Shown here: piece after piece, positions 35,910-45,788 of the stretch
Layout of the letters: every line of letters starts with the position of its first letter
Position numbering within the stretch: the stretch's first letter is position 1
Position numbers and translations under genes: made by a program
NCBI GenBank assembly: GCA_030761205.1
Contig: JAULJL010000048.1
Span: forward strand, 5,447,501-5,511,500
Direction: 5' to 3'
DNA: 64,000 nucleotides
Origin: Fremontodendron californicum
Taxonomy: Eukaryota; Streptophyta; Magnoliopsida; Malvales; Malvaceae
Notes under the pieces: model-generated
Told to the model about the DNA's origin: nothing
Databases searched by the model: none
The model's input: only the letters and a program-made list of their open reading frames with translations

Positions 35910-36537
35910 AAGATAAAATAAAAAATTAATCAATATCATGTTTGAGATAGGTATTAACAATTCAACAATAGCATGATTAGTCAAGTAAAAGTTCAAATAG
36001 ACTAAAAACCCTAAAAACAATTGTTTACTGGCAGACTTAGTAGGAGACAAAAGTAAACACAAAGGGCCAAACAAACACCACTATCGAAACAAACACAGGA
36101 CCACATGCAACAATTCAAACACAAACATCCAACCAATAATTTTATAAAAAAAAAAAAAAAAAAGACAAGAAATCGAATAAATCACCTGTGATTGTCTTTT
36201 ACTCTTCCGATTCGGATTGGTTCTCTCCCTTCAGGATGCGATTGTCTTCAACAGTTCAAACTCTTCCGATTACTTACTTCAAGATGTAACAGAGACCGAA
36301 TCCAATTTTCGAATACTCTCTCTCGATTCTCCTAATGCCCAAAAGAACATCAAAATCCTTAATTTTTTGCCTGCCTTTATTCAACAAAATCCCTAAATTT
36401 GTTTTCCCTAAACCCAAAACAAGTTTTTTGACTAATAAATTTATTTTCTTTTTTCTCCAAAAAACTTATTAATTAAGGTTAGAAAATAAATTTTTTACTT
36501 ATTTTAAAAATAAAAATAAATAATAAAAAAAAAACGT
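35910..36537. other. MULE 5' untranslated/subterminal region
   Basis: No coding signal. It lies between the transposase start and the right TIR and has an A run at 36147-36164 and CT-rich sequence near 36190-36320, as expected for the transposase promoter and leader. Confidence 0.4.
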
Positions 36538-36597
36538 TGTATATGGACTAAATTCCAAATTTGAATATGGTAGAGGGACCAAATGCATAATTTGACC
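36538..36597. repeat. Right TIR of the MULE
   Basis: Inverse copy of 23881-23940; followed by TTAAAAATA. Confidence 0.85.
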
Positions 36598-36606
36598 TTA
36601 AAAATA

Positions 36607-37035
36607 TAAATCAAATAAAATTGAAAAGAAAAAATATAATCAAAGAGAAATAATAAAAATGTCATGTAACTACCTAAAAAAAAAAGAAAAACCATTTCAA
36701 AATTTTAACAAAGTACATGGCGAATTTTAACGGTGATTATTGACAGAAAGACCAAAATTCACATTAAATAGAAGTATGGGGATGAAAATCCTGAAAATAA
36801 AAGAAGAGGGACTGAAATCTATAATTTTGGTAAGCTGATAGACCATACTTCAACATAATTTTCAATTATTTGTCTTACTGAATATTTTAAGAATTAAGAA
36901 ATTAGTTTAACATATTGTTTGAAATAGTCCAAACAGAAGAGCAGCGATAGTATATGATTACATTTAGGAAAGGCCTGGTATATTCATAGTATATTTGCTA
37001 GGAAAAATGAAAATAAAAACAAAGAATAATTATTT
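36607..37035. other. AT-rich gap, nothing recognised
   Basis: No coding signal; 36700-36840 has phrases ('gaccaaaattcac', 'gggactgaaatc') reminiscent of MULE ends, without a pair. Confidence 0.4.
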
Positions 37036-37571
37036 TAATCTATCCAAAAATTGAGTTATTCGTTCAAATCTGATATTTGAGAGGGTTTGGACAAAAATAT
37101 TATGCCTAAAATATGCGTTTGGATAAAAAAAAAAAAAAAAAAAAAGAGACCGGTTTAAAAAATAGGTCGGGTTTTGGTTCCAACATTCAAGACCCGAGCC
37201 ATGTTCGACCCGTTTTTATTTATATAATATATTATTTTTAAATATATATTATGTAATTTATATCATATAAAAAGTAAATATATATAATATTATAGTATAA
37301 ACATTAAAAATATGTTAAGTTATTCATATTTTAGGACTAAATAAAAGGGAAAAAAAAAAGATAAAATTACTAATAATTAAATAGAAAATAATTTTTTTTA
37401 ATTTTTTAATTACTAAACAGACTTGGATTATTCATTTACAAATATATGGACAGGTTTGAACAAAATTTGATATCCATATTTCGAATTGAGCCGGACTTTG
37501 ACAAGTATATGTTGTATTGATTATCATACTTAAGCCCAGCTCGAAAGCGGTCTAGCCCATGGACACTTCTA
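37036..37571 (-). mobile_element. About 536-bp hAT MITE, same family as 50516-51059 in opposite orientation
   Basis: Aligns along its whole length with the reverse complement of 50516-51059: shared 'ggttccaacattcaagaccc', 'tataatattatagtataaac', 'atatgttaagtt', and the end 'ccatggacacttcta'. The left end is degenerate. TTACTTTC follows at 37572; the left flank matches it only partly. Confidence 0.65.
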
Positions 37572-37829
37572 TTACTTTCCATCCATTATAGGTAGAGTTG
37601 AAAAATGAGAGAAAAATATACAAATTATATTATTTTATCATTATACTTTAAAAGTTAAAATAAGAAAGATAAAATTTTAAAAAATAAAAGATAATCCTGT
37701 AAATATACACACTTAAATCACATTTTTTCTATCATTTCAAATATTCTAATTTGAAATGATTTATTTTTTTATATATATACAAGAGTGAAAAATAATCATC
37801 CATTGGTCATAAGACAAATACTAGCGTAG

Positions 37830-38285
37830 ATCATTGATTAAAAAATCAGACCGGATCGGTCGGTCGAACCAATTGAATCAAGAATCAGTGATCAGTTCAG
37901 TTCGAAAGACATATTAAAACCTGATTTTTATTGAACCGATAAAGAACCGATTCAACCGGTTAAAAACGGGTAAAAAATCGGATTGAACCGATAAAAAACC
38001 GATTTTTATATGTAATTTTTTACTTTTTTTTCAAAATTTTATTTATAATTAATAAGATTTGAACCTCTAACCTCTTAGTATTAGATTAAAGACCATAGCA
38101 TTAAACCAAATTCATTTTTTTTGTTGATTATTAACTATATTTAATATTTATTTAGTATTTAAATATTTAAAAAAAGAGTTTTATCGAACCGGCCGATCCA
38201 ATCAGTTGAACCAGTTAAACCAAAAATCGGAGTTCTGACCTGTTCGACCTCCGATCCGATTTTTTTAACATTGGCATTGATCATA
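37830..38285. mobile_element. MITE with 'GGTTCAACCGG' subterminal repeats
   Basis: Left 'gattaaaaaatcagaccgga' and right, reverse complemented, 'tgttaaaaaaatcggatcgg' form an imperfect inverted repeat. The interior alternates 'aaccgattcaaccggttaaa'. No coding capacity. Confidence 0.55.
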
Positions 38286-38345
38286 TTTATTCTTAAGTTC
38301 AAAATAAAAATTAAAGAAAGAAAATTTACCTCCACATGTGAGATG

Positions 38346-38665
38346 AGTGTTAAAAAAATCGAATCGGATCGGTCAATCGAATTGATTCAACTAGAATTGA
38401 GACTTTGATGAATCGATAAAAAATCGATTTAACTGATAAAAAATCAAATTAAACTAATAAAAAACTAATATTTTGTTAATTTTTTATTCAAATTTTTTTT
38501 TATATAAATTATAAGATTTAAACTTTTGATCTTATTAAAACATATATTAGAGACCATACTACTAATTCAAATACATAATTTTTTTAACTAATTATTATAT
38601 TTAATAATTATTTAATATCGAATTCTTGGTTCACCTATTTAACCTCCTTATTCATTGTGTTATAT
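38346..38665. mobile_element. Second, more diverged copy of the same MITE family
   Basis: Starts 'gtgttaaaaaaatcgaatcg' and repeats 'gaatcgataaaaaatcgatt'. The right end is lost. Confidence 0.45.
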
Positions 38666-39037
38666 CACTAATTTTTATCCTGGGAGTTTTTGAAGTCCAA
38701 ATTCAATGGCTGGGAGAATAATCCTAAATAATTTTCTAAAATTTAAATAGAGAAATAATAAAAAACTTCCAACATCACAACAACCAAAAGGTCGTATACC
38801 GTAACAAGAAGGTAAAGTTCCAAAGCTAAATCTTTCCATACATTATCTGTTTCAAAGCATAAAATATAACACGAATTCCATTACCAAAAACTTGCACTCT
38901 ATAAAAAAGACTACCAAACCACAACAATGTTGAGAATCTTATTCTCAAATAATTTTTGTTAAACCATAATGCATTCCATCCCTTCTCACTTCAGGCCATT
39001 TCCTCAGCCAAACCACCGTCTGCCTACATTTGTTTTA
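38666..39037 (-). other. 3' flank / 3' UTR of the J-protein gene
   Basis: No separate gene seen. Sequence immediately past the stop codon (39038) is less AT-rich and probably transcribed; the poly(A) site cannot be fixed. Confidence 0.35.
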
Positions 39038-41585
39038 TCATTGCTGAGCGCATTGTACCCTCTGCGCGCCACCATGCATGTCCTCGTCTTCCTCGTAAGC
39101 CTCTTGAGCCTGTTGTGCCTGCTTCCGACGAATCTCTTCCTCGATGTTATTAACATCGTGCAGAGTTGTTTCCTCGCACTCATCCAGCTCCATGTCAGTC
39201 AGCTGGACTGAGGTTTTGGGAGGTAGTACAGCCTCTAGTGCCTTGCACTGGTCGGGGGTCAAGGAGTCGGGGAAGTCGACGGTGAAGTGAATGTACATTT
39301 TACCTCTCATGAATGGCCTCTGATAAATTGGCATCCCTTCATCATTTATAACCTTGAATTGATCTATGTTAAACAAAGAGAAACCAAATATTAGAATAAA
39401 ATGCAAATAAAACCTATGTTACTCCAACTCTTAATTTTTCATAAAATATCCGTATCCGACACATATTCGAACAACGGTATAGAAGTATGATCCTCCAAAT
39501 ATATGAAACTTTAAAAAAATTAAGTATATTCGTGTCGGACACATATCTGTATCCGACACTCACCTTTGAGTCCGAGTAAAATAGGATAAAACAGCTTTTA
39601 CCCATTATGCAACACCAATTGGAAAGATCAATATCCACTAACAGATAAAGAGCGATCGTTAAATGAACACCAATTAGAAAGATTAATACCAACTTACACA
39701 TGAAGAGGGGTCATCGTAAATCAACAAAATCAACAGCTAATGATATAACCCAAAAATTAACAAAGGTGTAAAGACGTTTATCATAAAAAGAATGGTGAAG
39801 TTTATACAAGTTGGCAGAAAATCCCCACTTACCAGGCTTAATCACTTCCCCAGGTTGTGTTTTAATAAGGAGTTGTCTGCCATCTAAGTGGGTCAGTATA
39901 AACTGGAAGCCGCAAAGGCCCTCGGTAAGTGTCAATGTATGCTCTACAAATAAGTCATCACCCTTTCGTTTAAATTTGGGATGATCTTTCTGTTGTAGGA
40001 CAAATACAATGTCCCCAGTGCTTGTATCAGGCTGCAAAATAGAAATTGTTCGCAAACAACCAAGTTAGCAACAGCAAGAAAGCTGGATTCAAAGATATAC
40101 AACAAAATGGCAAGTTCATTACAAAATTGCAATTATATTTAAAAGATGATCAGCCTTACTGCTTCATCTGCTTCTCCAGGGAAAGTAATCCTTTGTCCGT
40201 TCTGCATACCCTTTTCAACAATAACCTCCAAGACTTTCTTCTCCTGCACAACCTTCTCGCCTTTGCATTGTGGGCAGCGATCCTTGTCATTGATGGTCTC
40301 ACCAGTACCCTTACATTCATTGCAAGGATGCTGCATCTGTTGGATCATGGAAGGACCAAGGTGCCGGATGGAAACTTTCATTCCAGAACCTTGACAACCG
40401 GAACATTTCATCGATGCACCTGACTTAGACCCTTTACTGCAAAATTTTTCATGTAAAATAATTTCTGTTAACATAGACCAAAGAAAGAAGCAGTCCAACC
40501 GCTATCAATGCCACAAACATTACTCAATTCAAATACTAACCCCTTGCACTTGGAGCAAATTACGTTGCGTGAGAGAGAGAGCTTTTTTGCCGTTCCATTG
40601 TAGAGATCTTCCAAAGACACTTTGAGGGGGTGGATTACATCCTCTCCCCTTCTTTGTCTTCGGCCTCTGCTGCTTCCACCAGCTGCACAGGCAACCAAGT
40701 TTAAGGGTCAAATTGATTAAAAAGAAAACATTTTAATCACCAAAATGTAAACAACAAGTTTCAATTCAAAGTCTTACCACCAAAAGGGCTACCACCAAAG
40801 AAGGATTGGAAGATATCAAATGGGTCATGGCCGCCACCACCTCCACCCATTCCTTCTTTAAGGGCGTCTTCGCCATACTGATCATAAATCTCACGCTTCT
40901 CCGGGTCACTCAGCACCTCATAAGCTTGAGCCAACTCTTTAAACTGAATTCCAACACAACCATAATCAAACAAGCTAATTTCTAGACAAGTGAACAACAC
41001 AAACCAACCTATATTGCTCCGACTCTAAAGTACCCGTGTTCGACACGGGTATGGGTATATAACCCTCCAAATACATGAAAAACTTCTAAAAAAAAATTGA
41101 ACATACTCGTCTGAAACTCACACCCAAATACACTAACACCCGAGTCCGAATAACATAAGAACCAACAAATTCTAAACCCAAAATTTTCACCATTCTGGAA
41201 GTAATGGGACTTCAATTTTATCAGCCTTTCAACCCAATCGATGACCAATTACTTTATTCTATATATCTTTTATTCAAATAACATTAATTCAAATAGTACA
41301 AAAATCAAAGCATATGCAAAAAATAACAGATCAGTTCATAATTCGCTCCGATCAACAAACAGAATCAACAAAACAAGGAAATCCCAGTTGACTAAAACAC
41401 CTAATTAATCGAAAAAACAAAAGAAAAAGACTAACCTTTTCAGGGTCACCACCCTTATCAGGATGGTTCTTAATAGCAGCTTTTCTATAAGCCTTCTTCA
41501 AATCATCTTGGGAGGCGTTTTTCGATACTCCCAATATCTCATAGTATTTGGTATTATCGCTTTTCTTTGGTGCTCTCCCAAACAT
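39038..41585 (-). CDS. DnaJ homolog subfamily A (type I J-protein), six exons, 419 aa, ATJ2/ATJ3-like
   Basis: Hsp40 co-chaperone that stimulates Hsp70 ATPase and hands over unfolded clients in the cytosol. Exons on the minus strand: 41585-41436, 40943-40778, 40682-40541, 40436-40160, 40031-39833, 39363-39038. All introns are GT..AG and phases sum to 1260 nt with TGA. The J domain (about 12-75) has HPD at 41-43. A Gly-rich stretch (GMGGGGGGHDPFDIF) follows. The cysteine-rich domain has C148/C151, C164/C167, C191/C194 and C207/C210 pairs with the CxxCxGxG pattern. Then come the two client-binding beta domains and an acidic Gln-rich tail ending CAQQ, a CaaX box for farnesylation as in Arabidopsis ATJ2/ATJ3. 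Length matches the family (about 420). Introns 1 and 5 hold MITEs. No damage seen; the best-supported gene here. Confidence 0.97.
39415..39583. mobile_element. Small TIR MITE in intron 5 of the J-protein gene
   Basis: Left 'tatgttactccaactc' and right 'gagtccgagtaaaata' are inverted copies. The interior has 'cgtatccgacacatattcg' and 'gtatgatcctccaaatatat', shared with 41010-41156 and 58911-59093. Confidence 0.7.
41010..41156. mobile_element. Same MITE family in intron 1 of the J-protein gene
   Basis: Left 'tatattgctccgactc', right 'gagtccgaataacata'; interior 'gtgttcgacacgggtatggg' and 'ccctccaaatacatgaaaaa'. Confidence 0.7.
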
Positions 41586-41695
41586 CTTTTTTCTATTTTT
41601 ATCTGATCAGATCAGATCCTAAAATCAGAAGAAAAAAAAACGAATAACAATAAAAACCCACAAAATTCAGATCATAAAAAAAGGTTTTTTGAGAT

Positions 41696-41725
41696 TTAAA
41701 AGAGAAGAACTAACAGATCTTTCAT
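41696..41725 (-). promoter_or_regulatory. Possible nine-codon upstream ORF in the J-protein 5' leader
   Basis: Minus strand ATG at 41725 opens a reading frame of nine codons ending TAA at 41696, 111 bases before the main ATG. It matters only if transcription starts upstream of 41725; the CT-rich stretch just upstream (41740-41800) makes that plausible. Confidence 0.3.
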
Positions 41726-42345
41726 AGATATGCGAGGGGTGAAGACAGCCACAAGAGCGCACGCGAGACGGCGAGAGAGACAGAAATAGAGAGAGGGATA
41801 TACGTAAGGTTAGAGATTGGGTTATAGTGGAAAAATGGACGGTCCAGATCTAAAGTTGAAACACTTTGAGTGGTAGATGGAAGGTAGGTGTTTTCATTAA
41901 CAATTGCACATGAAATTATAGAAGGATCTAGAATTCTCGCCAGTTGTCGTCGATTGAGGCCCAATCTGGGCCGTTGATTTGGTCCATTTGGTACTGTTGT
42001 ATGTAAAACAAATGTGGGTGGGGGAGTTTCTTGGTAAAGAATTGAAGGACCAGCTTATTTTTTTTAAGTCATTTTCAGTTTTTTATTTTTTTTCTTTTTT
42101 CCTTCTTAATGAACTTTACTAGTTGAAGCCGATTATATCTAGGATACTTATGTTAGACATTATTTATTTCATCAAATTCTCATTTGATGTTAAAAATGAC
42201 AAACGATTCGTACAGATTCGAGTTCAAGTTCGAATATTTTTTCAATGTGAACACGAGTAATTGTTTGCAAGTTTATAAAAAAAAAAAAAGAAATAATACG
42301 TCGGTATAGATTCAAAAAAAGGATCATCTCAAATAATACTCGTAA
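41726..42345. other. Promoter region of the J-protein gene; no gene
   Basis: CT-rich leader-like sequence at 41740-41800 (minus strand reading), then ordinary non-coding sequence. No certain TATA box or heat-shock element was identified. Confidence 0.35.
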
Positions 42346-42349
42346 TTTG

Positions 42350-43010
42350 AATAATAAAATGATGGAAGAGATTCATGCTTAGTTTAAGATCAAGAACTAT
42401 AATTTAGCATCATATCATCCAAAGATGAATGAGACAGTAGTAAAAACATTAAGAAAATTGTGGAGAAAATGATTGATGTATACAAAAATTGGCATGACAA
42501 GTTGTCTTTTACTTTGCATGCTTATGCACACATCTATTGGAGTCATATGAAATGGAAGCCATGTCGTCCATTAAGATAAAGATTCATTCTTTGAGAGTCC
42601 TGATGGAGATTGAATTAGAAGAAGCAGATTGGGATTGGGATCGTTATGAACAGTTGAATCTCATGAAAAATAAAATGCTTAAAGCACTTTGCTAGGGCCA
42701 GTGCACTTTGCTAGGGCCAGTTGTACTAAAGAAGAATGATGCATGCACATGATAAAAAAAAAAAAAAAAATCCTCGTCGTTTTCGAGAATGAGAGTTGGT
42801 TTTTGAAGAAAATTCTCTCAAGCCAACATGATAATCAGGAAAAATGGACACCAATTTGAGACAGTCCATATGTTGTGCAAAAAGCATTTTAGTGAAGTAT
42901 TAATTTTGATAGAAATGGATGGTGATGATTTGTCAAACTCGAGGAAACTTAGATGTTGTGAAAAAGTACTTTGCTTAAAAAAAGAAAAAAAAAAGATGAA
43001 AAAAACAAAA
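42350..43010 (+). pseudogene. Relic of Tat-lineage Ty3/gypsy integrase C-terminus
   Basis: Across three frames one can read scraps of the pol 3' end: 'NYNLASYHPKMNETVV' (42390-42440), words matching the usual 'DTYKDWHEKLPFALHAY' region at 42470-42530, 'SLRVLMEIELEEADW'-like words at 42580-42640, and finally 'EMDGDDL' and 'VVKKYFA' around 42910-42975, the conserved C-terminal end of Tat/Retand pol. Stops and frameshifts are dense, so the copy is old. Poly-A-rich sequence follows. No LTR assigned. Confidence 0.6.
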
Positions 43011-44046
43011 AACAAAATTGAGACATGAGAAAGAAAACAAAAACAAAAACGAAAAAGATGAAAAAATGGAGGACTCAAATTGAAAACCCAAAAGGGCAGT
43101 TTGAGTGAAAATGAGGATATCTAAGTGTTGTAGTATGCCCTAGAGCCAATTGGATTGGACAGGAATATACGATCAATAATGCATACTAATCACTTATACA
43201 ATGAGTGATAAAAGTTTTCCTTCATCATTAGTAAACAAAATAAAGAGTTATTATGTATGTATTAATCGGATGAAGCCTATGGAACATAAAGGCATTGCAA
43301 AGAAATTATAAATGGTTATAATTATGAAATTCTTATACATCAAAGTCATGTTTGTAAAACTGTTCCAGGTTATTATATTGTCAAGATAGGGAATTGAAAA
43401 TGCTCAAAGACTGGTACATGTTAAGCCTCCTTACTTGGGAAATAAGCAATCGATCTTATAGTTTGAAGTATAGAGATACTTAGGGATAGCATGTGGGTGC
43501 TTGTTGTGAGAACAAGTTCGCTGAACATGGCTCGCTATGAGAACTTTATTTGGTAGCTCACTTAAGTGTCTAAGAAATGTTCTCATGTGTCAATTGTGTA
43601 AGTAATCCTTTGACTTGTGGTGCTAAGTTATCTTGTATATGAATTATCATACTTTGATTTCATTCGAACGGGTCCCAAGAAGCGATGCATATTGTTAGCT
43701 TTTAGTGGTAATTAAATTAAGAGGGGGTGAATTGATTACTTAAAAATAATTACGGAATTAAAGCACAAATAATAATATTGAAAAATTTAAACAATATACT
43801 CAATTTGGCAAGTAAATAAATAAATAAAGCAAGTAAATGAGTAGGGAAAGAAGATCAAACACAATAGGTTTATAGAGGTTCGGTCTCGTGCCTACGTCCT
43901 CTCCCTTAGCCTCACTTGCCAAGGAGTTTCCAATCCACTAACTTGAATTGCTACCTTTTCAAGGACAATGTATAACCTTCACAATCCCTATCTTTTATGT
44001 AGGCTTAGATAGAAACCTCTTCCCCTATCTTTCCAAGGCTTAGATA

Positions 44047-44178
44047 GAACCTCTCTACCTTTAAGGCTAAAATAGAAACCTCCCATTTACAAAGGATTTT
44101 GTGTAAACAAAATAGAACCTCTCTACCTTTAAGGCTAAAGTAGAAACCTCCCATTTTACAAAGGATTTTGTGTAAACA
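44047..44178 (+). repeat. Tandem duplication of about 65 bp inside the solo LTR
   Basis: 'agaacctctctacctttaag' to 'aaggattttgtgtaaacaa' occurs at 44047-44110 and again at 44111-44178 with only two or three differences. Confidence 0.8.
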
Positions 44179-44480
44179 AGATGAACCTCTAGTAGGCTAG
44201 GTGTTTACAAGGTTAAGCTCAACAAATAGAGACTATACAATGGTGTTTTTACAAGAGAATAAGGATTGAAAGGATTTAGCTTAGAACAAAGAAAACTACT
44301 TGAAAGCTTGAGAGAGATGAAATATATGGCTTTGATATTTCTCTCTTGGTGTCTCTTACTCTTGGAAGTGTTGGAGAGTCTCTTTAATACCTTGGATAAG
44401 ATTTATGACCGTTTGGAATTGATTGGGATGGAAAAGAGTCGTTGGAGCCTCAAAAATCGTACTTGAAAAACTGCCCAGCA

Positions 44481-44697
44481 GGCATGGGATCGATCCCTTA
44501 CATGAGGGGATCGATCCCCTACTTGTTCCAACTCAAAATATGACTGTTGGAGGCCATGGGATCGATCCTCACCTTGGGGGGATCAATCCCCTATTGTCCT
44601 ACAAAGCTCAAAACGCTATTGTCTCTCATGAGATCAATCCGGGAGAAATTTTTCACCATGGGATCGATCCCTTACTATAGGGGATCGATCCCCTCTT
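44481..44697 (+). repeat. Cluster of GGGATCGATCCC palindromes inside the solo LTR
   Basis: Seven or so sites: paired phrases 'catgggatcgatccctta' then 'aggggatcgatcccct' at 44485/44508, 44558/44580, 44628 and 44658/44681, some decayed to GATCAATC. The spacing of paired sites is about 22-24 bases. Confidence 0.8.
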
Positions 44698-45788
44698 CAT
44701 TAAAAGTTTTCTTTGCTTTTGAAGAGAGGTCAATTTGTCTCAAAAATATTTTAAATATATACATATATTTAAGAACATGTATTTTTGAGAAAATTAAGGA
44801 GTTTAAAGTATTTTAACATTTTCCAAAATATCTTCAAAATGATTCAACGAAAAATGCTAAATTGAAAATACTTAATCTCAAGCTAATTAAGCTTAAGAGT
44901 TTGTCATTTCAAAATTAAGATCAATTCAAAGCTAATATAGCTAACACCTATGGTAGGATAATTTTGGGTATAGCATGAAGCATGGAAAGATAAATGAGTA
45001 GTCTAGAGAGAGGATTCACTACTCCAAGTGATAATGAAGAGACATATCCCATTTGTTATTGGCTTAAGTTAACTAGATAAAGACTCTGACCAGAGGAAGA
45101 TGAATTTAGGAGAAATCGTTTCTCTAAGTTCATAAGGTTGCAAGAACTAATATGAAAAGATTTCATAAGTAGACACAGCACCACGCTCATGGTCTTTTCA
45201 GGATATATGGTGAAAGGATTGAACTAGACTGATAGACTGAACACTGAAAGATTATGTGAGACTACCTTGACTCTCCAGTAATTGGCTGGTTATGATGCAT
45301 TAGTAGATATCGCTCATGATCTATGAATATAAATTAATTATCCTTATTTATATTTGGGCTTTAATTTATAATTATTGCCAACATATTATAAGCCTAATGG
45401 GTCACACACAATAAGATGAATTTAAGAAATTAAAATTAAATTGATCTAATTGATTAAATTAACAATTTATAAATAAGGGCTTAATTAAATGGTTTAATTA
45501 AGTGGAATGACTTAAGAGCAAATACTACAAGAGTTGTGTTATAGCCCTAAGTATAAATACCTAGTGCTTGCCGCCCGTCATATTGAGAATAATGACCTAG
45601 CTTCCTTTCCCTGTGTGCTGCACCTTACCTTGTGGAGAGAAATTTGTTTTCTTCCTCCTTTATTAATGAAGCATTTGGCCAATGGTCTTGAGAAGATGAG
45701 GGTGAGGTTTATGAAACCAAAACTACTAGCATGAATTTCGGCAAACACTCCATTCCTACCAAAACTACTTTATTTTCATATCTAGAAT

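Larger units (their letters stand above)
23881..36597. mobile_element. 12.7-kb Mutator-like element (MULE) carrying two genes and two later insertions
   Basis: The left end (23881-23940) and the reverse complement of the right end (36538-36597) match over about 60 bases, beginning GGTCAAATTATGCATTTGGT, then CCCTCTACCATATTC. TTAAAAATA at 23872-23880 is repeated exactly at 36598-36606, a 9-bp duplication as expected for Mutator. Inside are a GRF zinc-finger gene (+, 24333-25870) and a MuDR-type transposase gene (-, 35902-about 30620), convergent. A solo LTR (25959-30278) and an LTR-element fragment (33899-about 35648) entered later; without them the MULE is about 6.6 kb. Both genes carry stops, so it is no longer autonomous. 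Confidence 0.85.
43693..44946 (+). mobile_element. 1254-bp solo LTR (probably Ty1/copia)
   Basis: Ends are TGTTAGC and GCTAACA, a 7-bp inverted pair without the last two bases of context. Flanks CATAT (43688-43692) and CCTAT (44947-44951) match at 4 of 5. Near the start is 'AAGAGGGGGTGAATTGATT', common in copia LTRs. No PBS or coding sequence. Confidence 0.65.
43126..45788 (+). repeat. LTR of an unassigned retrotransposon, interrupted by a solo LTR
   Basis: Starts with 'TGTTGTAGTATGCCCTAGAGCC', LTR-like wording, and continues as one sequence across the 43693-44946 insertion. A TATA box, TATAAATAC (45552-45560), precedes a leader-like segment. It is interrupted again at 45789 by a hAT element and resumes at 48054, so the right end is not defined. 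Copia assignment is a guess. Confidence 0.45.

Noticed and set aside
38040..38075. tRNA B-box-like 'gatttgaacc'
   Set aside because: No tRNA fold around it; it lies within the GGTTCAACCGG MITE.
40046..40423. 125-codon plus-strand frame
   Set aside because: Antisense to exons 4 and 5 of the J-protein gene.
41722..41964. 80-codon minus-strand frame upstream of the J-protein gene
   Set aside because: It overlaps the promoter and leader and has no similarity; the J-protein ATG at 41585 is family-consistent.
44423..44816. Plus-strand frames with 'HGIDPL' repeats
   Set aside because: They come from the GGGATCGATCCC array in a solo LTR; no start context or family.
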